Positions 1 to 6,820 of a DNA stretch of 64,000 bases are shown in pieces. A program made the position numbers and the translations under genes. The DNA is taken from contig JAJZMC010000010.1 of assembly GCA_021803105.1 (NCBI GenBank), forward strand, positions 1-64,000. Direction: 5' to 3'. This stretch comes from a bacterium. GTDB lineage: Bacteria > Patescibacteriota > Saccharimonadia > Saccharimonadales > UBA4665. The notes beneath the pieces were generated by a model, which saw only the letters and a program-made list of their open reading frames with translations, searched no databases and was not told the origin of the DNA. How positions within the stretch are numbered: the stretch's first letter is position 1; each line of letters opens with the position of its first letter.

Positions 1-58
1 ACCCTACAATATTAGTAATAGACCGAATCAAACACCACCATCAAAGAAAATTACTTAA
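1..58 (+). pseudogene. C-terminal end of a second ISNCY-type transposase (cut by window edge)
   Basis: Frame 2 reads PYNISNRPNQTPPSKKIT and then TAA. This closely matches the last residues of the transposase at 23068-24391 (PYNITNKSNQKLPSKKIT). Only the final 18 codons lie in the window, so intactness cannot be judged. The terminal motifs of the element follow at once. It shows that at least two diverged copies of this element exist in the genome. Confidence 0.85.
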
Positions 59-63
59 AAACG

Positions 64-102
64 AATCCGGACATTTCTAAAAGTTTAAATCCGGACATTT
101 CT
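64..102 (+). repeat. Right terminal motifs of the edge ISNCY-type element
   Basis: The motif CCGGACATTTCT occurs twice, at 67-78 and 91-102, just after the transposase stop. The same motif forms the terminal inverted repeat of the complete copy at 24401-24418. Two tandem motifs also occur at the left end of that copy (a second, weaker one near 23011-23024), so the transposase may bind repeated terminal sites. Confidence 0.8.
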
Positions 103-178
103 ACTGAATTTCAACAGACTTTTATGGCAATTATACCCTAAATGAAGATAACATGATATAACATATAAAGGAGTAATT

Positions 179-379
179 ATGACTAATTTACAATCAAAAA
201 TTCAAAAACTAGATAAAAAAAGAGGTAAGCTTTTTTACATTACTCTGCCTACCGGGGAAGTAATTTCTAAGCAGATACCAGTTGGCATAAAAACGCCCCT
301 AAAAGATCAGTTGAAAGAACTTAAAAAGATACCAACCATTGACCTGCCATTAGAATCAGACGAGAAAAACAATGACTAG
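179..379 (+). CDS. Small antitoxin-like protein upstream of a PIN-domain toxin
   Basis: A 66-residue charged protein of no recognised family. A strong Shine-Dalgarno sequence AAGGAG (168-173) sits 5 nt before the ATG. An extended -10 (TGATATAAC) lies about 20 nt upstream. Its end overlaps the start of the PIN-domain gene by 8 nt, so the two are translationally coupled. Size, order and overlap are those of a type II antitoxin gene; no DNA-binding motif can be named. The role is inferred from its partner. Confidence 0.6.
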   Translation: MTNLQSKIQKLDKKRGKLFYITLPTGEVISKQIPVGIKTPLKDQLKELKKIPTIDLPLESDEKNND

Positions 380-920
380 TAAATCGACTTCCGTCAATTC
401 ACAAAGACAGTTTATCCGGTATGTAGTTCTAGATTGGAATATTATTCAATATTGGTTAAGTCCAAAAATGAGAAAAGCAATTACCCCAGTATTAAATGAC
501 ATGGATACAGCAAATTTGCAGTTTACAGTATCGGATATATCTATATATGAAGCTCAACGCAAAATACCGACAGGTAAGCACATGGAGTCAGTAAATTTTT
601 TAGATGCTTTTCCAAGATTTCCAATTGAAAAAATAATCTTAACTCTAACTGGCTCGGTTGTTTCTTGTTATCACGATCACGACATGACAAAATCTCATTC
701 AAGCGAGATTTCCTTACAGGACAGTATAAACGCAGCATCCTGTTTAGCTAGTGGTGCGTTATTAGTAACTGCTGACTACAATGATTATCCTCGGCCATTC
801 TTTAATGAAGTATACCGTTGGGATATAGCCAATGAAAAAGGTAATTCTCAAAAAATTTATCTCTTAGAGCCAGATACAAATCAATTTATTAAGCATATCG
901 CAAAATGGCTAAAGCACTAA
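372..920 (+). CDS. PIN-domain ribonuclease, likely VapC-like toxin
   Basis: A 182-residue protein with PIN-like acidic positions in order: an N-terminal Asp in VVLDWNIIQYWL (about residue 20), a Glu in SDISIYEAQR (about 60), then Asp residues in LQDSINAASC and in LLVTADYNDY (about 115-140). PIN toxins cleave RNA with Mg2+ bound by such residues. The gene overlaps the upstream small gene by 8 nt, as in vapBC operons. It is somewhat longer than a typical VapC (about 130-140 residues) and the match is by motif only, so another PIN-domain RNase remains possible. It sits beside an insertion-sequence end, in accessory DNA. Confidence 0.6.
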   Translation: MTSKSTSVNSQRQFIRYVVLDWNIIQYWLSPKMRKAITPVLNDMDTANLQFTVSDISIYEAQRKIPTGKHMESVNFLDAFPRFPIEKIILTLTGSVVSCYHDHDMTKSHSSEISLQDSINAASCLASGALLVTADYNDYPRPFFNEVYRWDIANEKGNSQKIYLLEPDTNQFIKHIAKWLKH

Positions 921-1078
921 AAACTAGTTTTTTTCAATTACGAATAATGGTGGTAAATGAAGACATGAATAAAAAATCAAAGCCTGTTAATAATCTAACT
1001 AAAGAGGGGTTCTTAAAGGTTAAAGGAAAGTTAACCAAAAAGATAAATCTCGTACTAAATAATACATCATCTAAGCTA

Positions 1079-1108
1079 TTGCTATTAGGATAAGCGGAGT
1101 AGTAAAAT
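1079..1108 (+). promoter_or_regulatory. Putative promoter of a plus-strand structured RNA
   Basis: TTGCTA (1079-1084) and TAAAAT (1103-1108) are separated by 18 nt. Transcription would begin near 1115, just before the structured segment that ends at the terminator at 1237-1275. Confidence 0.4.
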
Positions 1109-1114
1109 AGTATT

Positions 1115-1275
1115 AATTGAGGCGGACGTCCGCCAAAAGGAAACTTCTAGGGAAGTGTATACACCTTCCAAGCTTCCGTAGCCACGGAGGAAGTTGATTT
1201 AAAATTAACGCTTGGTTGCCCGAGATAGTCGAAAATAGCGAGGATGTTAGACTGAATAGTCGCCTCGCTTTTTTT
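1115..1275 (+). ncRNA. Putative structured small RNA, target half of a convergent RNA pair
   Basis: About 160 nt with no convincing reading frame but dense pairing. It contains a perfect 14-nt palindrome (GGCGGACGTCCGCC, near 1121-1134), a hairpin with GGAAG/CTTCC arms (about 1150-1169) and a hairpin closing CTTCCG against the GGAAG arm (about 1173-1193), and it ends in an intrinsic terminator. The segment 1178-1197 is nearly repeated at 1323-1342. Because the second repeat is transcribed from the other strand, the two RNAs can pair over 20 nt with one G-U wobble. No known RNA family is recognised. Confidence 0.45.
1237..1275 (+). terminator. Intrinsic terminator of the plus-strand RNA
   Basis: AGCGAGG (1237-1243) pairs with CCTCGCT (1263-1269) and is followed by seven T residues (1269-1275). 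Confidence 0.8.
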
Positions 1276-1293
1276 ATTGTCTTAAAATTCAAT

Positions 1294-1319
1294 AAAAAAG
1301 CTGGCATTTAAGCCAGCTT
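1294..1319 (-). terminator. Intrinsic terminator of the minus-strand RNA
   Basis: AAGCTGGC (1298-1305) pairs with GCCAGCTT (1312-1319) around a 6-nt loop. The A run at 1294-1299 gives a T tract when read on the minus strand, so it ends leftward transcription. It lies 20 nt from the plus-strand terminator. Confidence 0.8.
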
Positions 1320-1386
1320 AGTGTAGCCACGAAGGAAGTTGAGCGAACTTGCAAACTTGTTGAGACTCTGTTCAACTAGTTCGCTA
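1294..1386 (-). ncRNA. Putative ~92-nt antisense-type small RNA
   Basis: A leftward promoter leads into a compact sRNA layout. First comes a 5' hairpin with outer arms AGCGAACT/AGTTCGCT and inner arms GTTGA/TCAAC. An apparently unpaired linker complementary to 1178-1197 follows, then a Rho-independent terminator. The linker contains CTTCCTTC, which resembles an anti-Shine-Dalgarno sequence, so targets elsewhere are also possible. It converges on the plus-strand RNA at 1115-1275. No family is recognised. Confidence 0.5.
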
Positions 1387-1391
1387 AACTT

Positions 1392-1421
1392 AGTATATAA
1401 GTCTTAAGCAAACCAGGTCAA
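1392..1421 (-). promoter_or_regulatory. Promoter of the minus-strand small RNA
   Basis: Read on the minus strand, TTGACC (1421-1416) and TATACT (1397-1392) are separated by 18 nt. Both boxes are close to consensus. The predicted start is near 1385. Confidence 0.6.
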
Positions 1422-1615
1422 TACCTTTTAAGGTTAATTTTACATAACGGTTGTGGATAAATCGCTAGCGATTATAAGCTTATCAAGGAATGCCCAAAAA
1501 TGGGCTAATAATCGTTGCGACGGTTGTACCTAAACGTGGCCTAATATACATATAGGTTTTTTACAAGTATTTGAGCACTGTAGTTTAGAAATTAACAAAG
1601 AGTTATAATTGTTGT
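1420..1615. other. Non-coding stretch with further inverted repeats
   Basis: No gene is seen. CGATTAT (about 1468) can pair with ATAATCG (about 1517) around an inner GCCC/GGGC hairpin near 1492-1505. A weak CCTA/TAGG stem followed by six T residues (1540-1562) could terminate plus-strand transcription. Whether this is a separate RNA or the leader of the next gene is not clear. Confidence 0.35.
1604..1609 (+). promoter_or_regulatory. TATAAT -10 box six nt before the next ATG
   Basis: TATAAT ends 6 nt before the ATG at 1616, and no Shine-Dalgarno sequence fits between. A leaderless mRNA is likely. A clear -35 box is not seen. Confidence 0.5.
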
Positions 1616-2332
1616 ATGAATTTACCACAAAAGCAAACTATCTCGAACGAAGAACTTCTTACAAATCAAGCAAAGATCGTGTTCGAATTAGTCAAAAATT
1701 ACAGTAGTATACCTCCATCTGAGTTTAGAATGACGCCTGTTATGTTTTCCATAGCCAATTCCTTGGCTTATGTTAGCGAGTTACAACATCTACAAACAAA
1801 TTTTTATTTTAGATTTGGAAAAGCAAACCCTGCTCGAGTAGCTAATTGGGATATTATACTTTCTCCAGGATACCAAAACAGAACCGACCAGATATTTTTA
1901 GAAAATTGGAGAAATGTAGAAGTAGAATTTATTAATTGGATACAACGAGTACAATTAGAAGCCTCCATAAATAATCCGTGGAAAGAGTTTACTCAAGCCG
2001 ATACTGCAACTGAGTGGATGACTTCAGACGATAAACTCACAAGCAAGGAAAAAGCAAATCTAATGAATGGTCTCGCTGACGTAAAGCAATACCTCATTGA
2101 TAAGTTCGGAGAAGATCATGAAGCTATTGCCGACATTAACCAACTTATAAAAGAACTACCTTCTCAATTAAATAAATTATCGAAAAAAGATGTGGGTTTA
2201 TTTATTGCAACTTTTTTGATTCAAAAAGGAGCTGATTGGGGATTAACACAAGAACACATTCGTACATTACTACATATTATTTTGAGTCACTTAGTCACTA
2301 TTGGACTTATAGTTTCTTCAACTCTAAAATAA
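1616..2332 (+). CDS. Hypothetical protein with C-terminal membrane segment
   Basis: A 238-residue protein of unrecognised family. It is mostly helical and charged, with several Trp residues in the middle third. A helical stretch, ELPSQLNKLSKKDVGLF, comes before one hydrophobic C-terminal segment (about residues 215-238, HIILSHLVTIGLIVSSTLK), so it is probably tail-anchored. It stands alone between small-RNA loci and a Nudix gene in accessory DNA. Translation probably starts at or near the 5' end of the mRNA, because TATAAT lies 6 nt upstream. Proteins of this shape are common in defence or mobile regions, but no function can be assigned. Confidence 0.7.
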   Translation: MNLPQKQTISNEELLTNQAKIVFELVKNYSSIPPSEFRMTPVMFSIANSLAYVSELQHLQTNFYFRFGKANPARVANWDIILSPGYQNRTDQIFLENWRNVEVEFINWIQRVQLEASINNPWKEFTQADTATEWMTSDDKLTSKEKANLMNGLADVKQYLIDKFGEDHEAIADINQLIKELPSQLNKLSKKDVGLFIATFLIQKGADWGLTQEHIRTLLHIILSHLVTIGLIVSSTLK

Positions 2333-2493
2333 CTTTATAGCATGTATTATTACGTATATTGTCAATGACCCCAAATATTAGACACCTCGTGTGAGACTTT
2401 TATAAACTTTTAATGTTTCAGCACGTTAAGCTAGTAGCATATTAAAAAGTTATCATTATATTATAATGAAGCTATAAACAACAATAAAAAAGT

Positions 2494-2868
2494 GTGGGTC
2501 ATTTTGTTTATAGGATTAAAGATTCTAAAATTGAGCTTCTTTTATTAAAACCCAATCCTGAGCCAAACTTAAGCTATGATTACTATGTTATTACTGGCGG
2601 TGTCGAGAAACAAGAAACTTTCATGCAGGCTGCTATACGAGAAACAGCTGAAGAAATTGGTATCAGACCTTCAAAAGTTATTGAATTAGAAGAGACGATA
2701 ACATACATCAATCATTCTAATAACATGGAAATTTTAGAAAAATGTTTTGCGTCTCAAATTGATCACTCAGATTTAGTGCTAAACGAGGAACATATTGGCT
2801 ACAAATGGGTCTCGATTGAAGATTTTATTGATATGATCTGGTGGAAAGGATCAAAAGATAAATTATAA
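2494..2868 (+). CDS. Nudix hydrolase
   Basis: Residues about 32-54 hold the Nudix box in full: G-x5-E-x7-RETAEEIGI, the Mg2+-binding signature of enzymes that hydrolyse nucleoside diphosphates linked to another moiety. At 124 residues it is slightly short for the family (about 135-150). The start is a GTG at 2494 just after an in-frame stop. A few N-terminal residues may be missing or frameshifted, since related proteins usually have several residues before the GHFVYR strand. Substrate cannot be told. Position among accessory genes suggests acquisition by transfer. Confidence 0.8.
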   Translation: MGHFVYRIKDSKIELLLLKPNPEPNLSYDYYVITGGVEKQETFMQAAIRETAEEIGIRPSKVIELEETITYINHSNNMEILEKCFASQIDHSDLVLNEEHIGYKWVSIEDFIDMIWWKGSKDKL

Positions 2869-2973
2869 AAAATAGTTCAAAAGCTTAAGTCCTTAATTAA
2901 ATAAATTCAAGGCCTAAAGTATTATAAAATCAATAAACTATCTAATTACATGCTTTCAATGCTGCTTACTTAA

Positions 2974-3516
2974 CTAAAACTTCATAACCCCATCTCTCCC
3001 GACTAACAAACAATCATTATACTTAGCCAGTCTGATAGCAGTTTTAGAATAGTAACTATTAGTAATAACTATAGCCTTATCACAGTTATATACTCTTAAA
3101 GCTGTTATGACTTGTCTAACAGCATTGGCTTTAACTAGTCCTGAATATCTTTTAACTTGGATACCATAACGAATATTGTTTTTTATGGCAATTATATCTA
3201 CTCCTAAATCATATTTTTCGGTGAGTCTAACTTTTGTATATCCCTGATTTTTTAGTAATCCAGCAATATATCTTTCAAAGTCTAATCCAGACATATTATC
3301 TATAGTAGATATATCAATATTATTAAATAAATTTAATTTATTTCTTTTATTTATTATTACTTTAATTAATATTAATAAACCAGTTATTAATATTAAAATT
3401 AAAGATAAATAAAATAATAAATATTTATACTTATGAATACTAGGTATATTAATCCAAATAATTAGCAGAAACAGAAAAGAGAAGAAAGAAACAATACTGT
3501 TATTAGATTTAAACAT
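2974..3516 (-). CDS. Membrane-anchored Mrr-type restriction endonuclease
   Basis: Two hydrophobic helices (about residues 8-25 and 31-53) precede a soluble domain from about residue 75. That domain carries MSGLDFERYIAGLLKNQGY, then DLGVDIIA and GIQVKRY. The Asp plus Gln-x-Lys pattern is the catalytic signature of the Mrr_cat PD-(D/E)XK nuclease family. Such proteins cleave DNA and have been linked to restriction of modified DNA, although membrane-tethered forms are poorly understood. Its ATG overlaps the stop of a degenerate upstream frame by one base (TAATG), so it may once have been the second gene of a coupled pair. Confidence 0.75.
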   Translation of the reverse strand: MFKSNNSIVSFFSFLFLLIIWINIPSIHKYKYLLFYLSLILILITGLLILIKVIINKRNKLNLFNNIDISTIDNMSGLDFERYIAGLLKNQGYTKVRLTEKYDLGVDIIAIKNNIRYGIQVKRYSGLVKANAVRQVITALRVYNCDKAIVITNSYYSKTAIRLAKYNDCLLVGRDGVMKF

Positions 3517-3677
3517 TAGAGTTTGTTTTTATGAATTACAGAATCATTATTAAGCAGGGAAGTAACATGACTTTCTAATAACTTATTAAGCTCAATTAAA
3601 TCTAAATTAGTAGTGGTATTTAAAGTTATATCTATGAAGTCAACGGCGAGCCAAATAGAATATTCAGTATTAACTTC
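3516..3677 (-). pseudogene. Degenerate gene fragment, copy 1, upstream of the Mrr gene
   Basis: An open minus-strand frame includes EYSIWLAVDFIDITL and ends at a TAA fused to the ATG of the Mrr gene. A stop closes it at 3678-3680, with no start codon between. A paralogous fragment lies at 5118-5255, and 37 nt are 35/37 identical between them. No family is recognised. Confidence 0.5.
3621..3657. repeat. 37-nt direct repeat, copy 1 (35/37 identical)
   Basis: Matches 5187-5223 with two differences. The two copies flank the DUF4143 ATPase gene and lie inside two paralogous minus-strand gene fragments. Confidence 0.85.
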
Positions 3678-3797
3678 TTATAAATGGTTAAACAATTTAA
3701 CAAGCCAAGGAGAACAATATATTTTTTTGATTTTAATCTTTTTTAATCAATATCAGTAAGCTTCTTCAATAATTGGTAGATTATAACTATTATCGTT

Positions 3798-3839
3798 ATG
3801 CAATTTCATATTAAATTGCATATTGACATTATGCAATTT
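3798..3839 (+). promoter_or_regulatory. Operator-like triple repeat over the ATPase promoter
   Basis: ATGCAATTT (3798-3806) is inverted at 3813-3821 (AAATTGCAT) and repeated directly at 3831-3839. The repeats bracket and overlap the -35 box, which suggests a dimeric regulator. The regulator is unknown; autoregulation is possible. Confidence 0.55.
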
Positions 3840-3852
3840 ATAGTTATATAAT
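3823..3852 (+). promoter_or_regulatory. Consensus promoter of a leaderless ATPase mRNA
   Basis: A perfect TTGACA (3823-3828), an 18-nt spacer and a perfect TATAAT (3847-3852). The ATG at 3859 starts 6 nt later, so the transcript should begin at or next to the start codon. Confidence 0.8.
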
Positions 3853-3858
3853 TTACTT

Positions 3859-5004
3859 ATGCTAAAAAGATTAATTGAACAAGAAACAAAATCTTATATA
3901 AATAACCCTGATGAAAAAATATTTTTTATTTGGGGACCAAGAAGAAGTGGTAAAACGACGTTACTTAAAAAAATTGCAGGTGAGATTGGAACATCAATCT
4001 TTAATTTTGATTTGCTGTCTGACAGAGAAATTTTCAAACCATCTAAAGAAACACTATCTAGAATTGCATCAGAGCATAAAATAATTTTAATAGATGAGGT
4101 TCAAAGCTATCCTGAAAGCACAATTGCATTAAAGATACTTCATGATATTTATAAAGTAAAAATAATAGCGACAGGGAGTAGCGAACTAAGACAAAAATCT
4201 AAAGATTTTGATTCACTAGCAGGTCGTTATACAGAACATTATTGTTTACCATTATCTATAGATGAGATTAGTGATAATACCATTATTCGTCAGTACGATC
4301 GTACTAATTTTGAATCACAGTTATCTAATGTTTTACAAATTTATGGATCATATCCGGAAGTATACGCCACTAATAATATTAGTGATAATCAAAAAATCGA
4401 ACTACTCCAAAATATTCTTGACTCATATGTTTTAAAAGATGTCATAAATATATATGATCTAAAAAATGAAAAGCTAGCTAAAGATATATTAACTAAAATT
4501 GCTTTACAAATTGGCTCAGAAGTTTCAATTAGAGAAATTGCTAAAAGTCTAGGAGCTAACGATTCAACAGTAGCCAGTTATATTGAAATATTTATTAAAA
4601 ATTACATATTAATTCCTTTACCCTCATTCAAAACAAATTTAAGAAGAGCTATATCAGAAAACAGAAAATTATATTTTTATGACCTTGGGATTAGAAATAT
4701 TCTTGTTAAAGATTTTCGAGAATTAAATTTAAGACCCGACAAAGGCGGGGTATTTGAAAACTTTATAGTTTCAGAAATTGAAAAAAAACGAAGAAATTTA
4801 AAGTCTCAAATTAATATGTATTTTTATAGAGAATATTCAGGTCAAGAAGTGGATATTGTACTTGAAGACTATCATAAAAACTATACTTGCTTAGAGATTA
4901 AAACTAACCCTAATAAACACGTCAAAGATATCTTTCCCATTAATCATAAATTTAAGATTATTAATAGTAGTAATTATTTTGAAACTATTAACAGTATTTT
5001 GTAA
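3859..5004 (+). CDS. AAA-type ATPase with DUF4143 domain
   Basis: A 381-residue protein. Walker A is GPRRSGKT (residues 27-34), Walker B is IILIDEVQ (about 75-82), and a sensor-like segment KIIATGSS lies near 105. The C-terminal half (about 200-381) matches the DUF4143 architecture, including GGVFENFIVSEIEKK and a nuclease-like pattern GQEVDIVLE followed by CLEIK. Family members are common, mobile and of unknown role; links to defence have been suggested. It is monocistronic, driven by a consensus promoter with operator-like repeats, and flanked by duplicated gene fragments, as expected for a gene inserted as a unit. Confidence 0.85.
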   Translation: MLKRLIEQETKSYINNPDEKIFFIWGPRRSGKTTLLKKIAGEIGTSIFNFDLLSDREIFKPSKETLSRIASEHKIILIDEVQSYPESTIALKILHDIYKVKIIATGSSELRQKSKDFDSLAGRYTEHYCLPLSIDEISDNTIIRQYDRTNFESQLSNVLQIYGSYPEVYATNNISDNQKIELLQNILDSYVLKDVINIYDLKNEKLAKDILTKIALQIGSEVSIREIAKSLGANDSTVASYIEIFIKNYILIPLPSFKTNLRRAISENRKLYFYDLGIRNILVKDFRELNLRPDKGGVFENFIVSEIEKKRRNLKSQINMYFYREYSGQEVDIVLEDYHKNYTCLEIKTNPNKHVKDIFPINHKFKIINSSNYFETINSIL

Positions 5005-5117
5005 TTTTACTAACGTTCTTAAAATTTATACTAAGCAGGCTACTCCAGATAATGATAATAATATTATATTATTTCAATGCCAAAGTGTATCATTTTTATA
5101 GATAAACCTTCAATAAA

Positions 5118-5255
5118 TTATAAAGTACTATTACTTATTTTAAGTAATGTAGTCAGTTCGCTTAGATTTAATTTAACATCAATATATAAAGTTATATCTA
5201 TGAAGTCAACGTCGAACCAAATATGATATTTCGAAAATAACTGATTAGATTTAGT
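5118..5255 (-). pseudogene. Degenerate gene fragment, copy 2
   Basis: The minus-strand frame reads KYHIWFDVDFIDITL and later NLSELTTLL before a TAA, aligned in frame with the fragment at 3516-3677. It has no start codon, and a stop closes it upstream at 5256-5258. The rest of the gap 5005-5375 shows no other gene. Confidence 0.5.
5187..5223. repeat. 37-nt direct repeat, copy 2
   Basis: Second copy of the repeat at 3621-3657, with two mismatches. Confidence 0.85.
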
Positions 5256-5375
5256 TTAGATATTCTCGTATCAAGACATTTGCTATTAATTATTTACAAA
5301 TTCATATCTGTTAAAAAAGTTTGGGTCCGTTCTGATTGATATTTGTTTTATTCAAGAGTAAAAGAACTATTTTTA

Positions 5376-5952
5376 TTAATAATGCATTGATTGAATAATT
5401 AGTTTTGTAATTTTGTAGTTACCATTCTGCTTGATTGTATTGAGATCAAAAGGACGACCTTTTGCATTATAAATATTAATTGTTATCCAACCATTTCTAA
5501 TATTTCGTGTTGAAAATAAATCAAAAACATAAATAGTACTTTTAGAAAGTGTTCCACCATAAATTAGACTGGATTTATTTACACTTAATCCCGTACTGTA
5601 ATAATCTATGTAAGCTTTTTCCCCTAAAAATGTAATAGGTTCAGCATAAACAACAGGCATAGGTCCGTTAGAGTTGGGATGTCCTATAGTAACATCACTT
5701 ATATAAATTTGAAAACCGTCAGGAGCTGTTAATGTAATCATGTCGTTACTCGAACTACTAGTAGTTACCATATGCCAGTTATTGGGATATTTAAAATTTA
5801 ATTTTTCATATTGTAATTTACTACTTTTCCATCCAATATAATTATAATTTTTATAGACGTAATATCCTGCAAAACCTATTAAAGCTAATATTACAATAAA
5901 CAAAACAGATTCTATAACTCCAAATCCTTTATTTGAGGATATTTTTTTTCAT
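5376..5952 (-). CDS. Type IV pilin-like protein with start broken at a poly-A tract
   Basis: The frame contains a prepilin signature, NKGFGVIESVLFIVILAL, with G-F and Glu at +5 followed by a hydrophobic helix. A beta-rich extracytoplasmic part of about 140 residues follows. An ATG at 5952-5950 with MKK-type leader residues is one base out of frame, because of a run of eight A residues (plus-strand T run 5942-5949). A run of 7 or 10 would restore a normal prepilin leader. Without the shift, translation could begin only inside the hydrophobic helix, at 5903. Either the tract is phase variable, the gene is decaying, or the run length is misread. Pilin-like proteins assemble into surface fibres after leader cleavage; no assembly genes are in the window. 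Confidence 0.65.
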
Positions 5953-5971
5953 GATATTAATATATTAACAT

Positions 5972-6313
5972 TGCCCCACGTGCAATACAAAACTACAAAA
6001 ACGTGGATTAACAGCTGCTGGTACACAACGTTGGCTATGTCAAATATGCAGTAAGAGTAACATTCGAGACCGACCAGATCTAAGTAAAGCATTTACGCTA
6101 GATCGTTTTGTAACCTGGTTATTAGGTAAACAATCTCAAACAGAACTATCAGTTCCTGATCGTACTTGGAGAGCTTAAACTAGTTGGTGTTAGAATATTA
6201 TACCTAAGCCCGAATTAACCGGTGAAGTATATGAGATTATTTTAATAGACAGTATTAGAATTAGATCTTTAGTTTATCTTATTGGTAGAACGCCAACGGA
6301 TATTATTGATTAG
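5972..6313 (+). pseudogene. IS1249-like (IS256-family) transposase remnant
   Basis: One frame reads CPTCNTKLQKRGLTAAGTQR then WLCQICSKSN, a zinc-ribbon N-terminus. It continues through LDRFVTWLLGKQSQTELSVP and, after in-frame stops at 6176 and 6191, PKPELTGEVYEIILIDS. That order (zinc ribbon, helix-turn-helix with W-L-GK-SQ-EL, then the P-ELTGE-Y segment leading to the first catalytic Asp) is that of IS1249-type transposases. About 114 codons of the N-terminus survive and the catalytic remainder is gone. It fills most of the gap between 5953 and 6441. Confidence 0.75.
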
Positions 6314-6441
6314 TTATGAGTGCTTTATGAGTTTTTACTTATAGAAAGTTATACTTCCAAATACAATCTTAAAAAAACATTGCAATCTAATGATAATAAA
6401 AGATATAATACATAAGCATTATTTAATAAAGAAAGAATGAA

Positions 6442-6798
6442 ATGAAAAACAATTATAATAAAAACATACACCAGCAAGGTTTTACGCATATTATACTACT
6501 AGCAATCACTGCAGGAGTGATAGTTATTATTGGATCTGTTGGATACGTTGTTTATCACCATAGTCAAAGAATAAACAATGCTGCATCCACTTCAGTAACA
6601 CAACCAGTATCATCACCTACGCAAAGTACAGTAACTACACAACCTCAACCAACACCAACACAACCATCAGTACAATCAACCCCGGTATCTACCAGCACAT
6701 CAACTAAAAAAGCTACCGAATCAAAGCAAACACCTGAAGTACAAACTCCAGAGTCAACCTCTAGTAGCGATAAAACTTCTACCTCAACAGGTAATTAA
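6442..6798 (+). CDS. Membrane-anchored Ser/Thr/Pro-rich surface protein
   Basis: A 118-residue protein. Residues 12-40 (QQGFTHIILLAITAGVIVII and onward) form a hydrophobic helix preceded by Gly-Phe, resembling a pilin-type leader but without the Glu at +5. The rest (about 45-118) is a low-complexity linker of Ser, Thr, Pro and Gln, typical of wall-spanning or glycosylated stalks. There is no recognisable domain at the tip. The promoter-like TATAAT lies about 35 nt upstream. Function unknown; probably displayed outside the membrane. Confidence 0.65.
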   Translation: MKNNYNKNIHQQGFTHIILLAITAGVIVIIGSVGYVVYHHSQRINNAASTSVTQPVSSPTQSTVTTQPQPTPTQPSVQSTPVSTSTSTKKATESKQTPEVQTPESTSSSDKTSTSTGN

Positions 6799-6820
6799 AT
6801 TAACTCAAATTTAAATTCTA

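Noticed and set aside
905-1093. 62-codon plus-strand frame overlapping the end of the PIN gene
   Set aside because: It starts inside the PIN gene, has no ribosome site at either possible ATG (905 or 965) and no recognisable features. It may be chance in an AT-rich leader.
1113-1307. 64-codon minus-strand frame
   Set aside because: It crosses both convergent terminators and the RNA hairpins. Best explained as a shadow of the structured RNA region.
1094-1615. tmRNA, RNase P RNA or SRP RNA in the structured region
   Set aside because: No tag frame, no RNase P core sequence and no SRP core motif could be found.
2364-2390. Sequence TGACCCCAAATATTAGACAC resembling IS3-family ends
   Set aside because: No partner repeat or transposase trace nearby; a single short resemblance is not enough to call an element.
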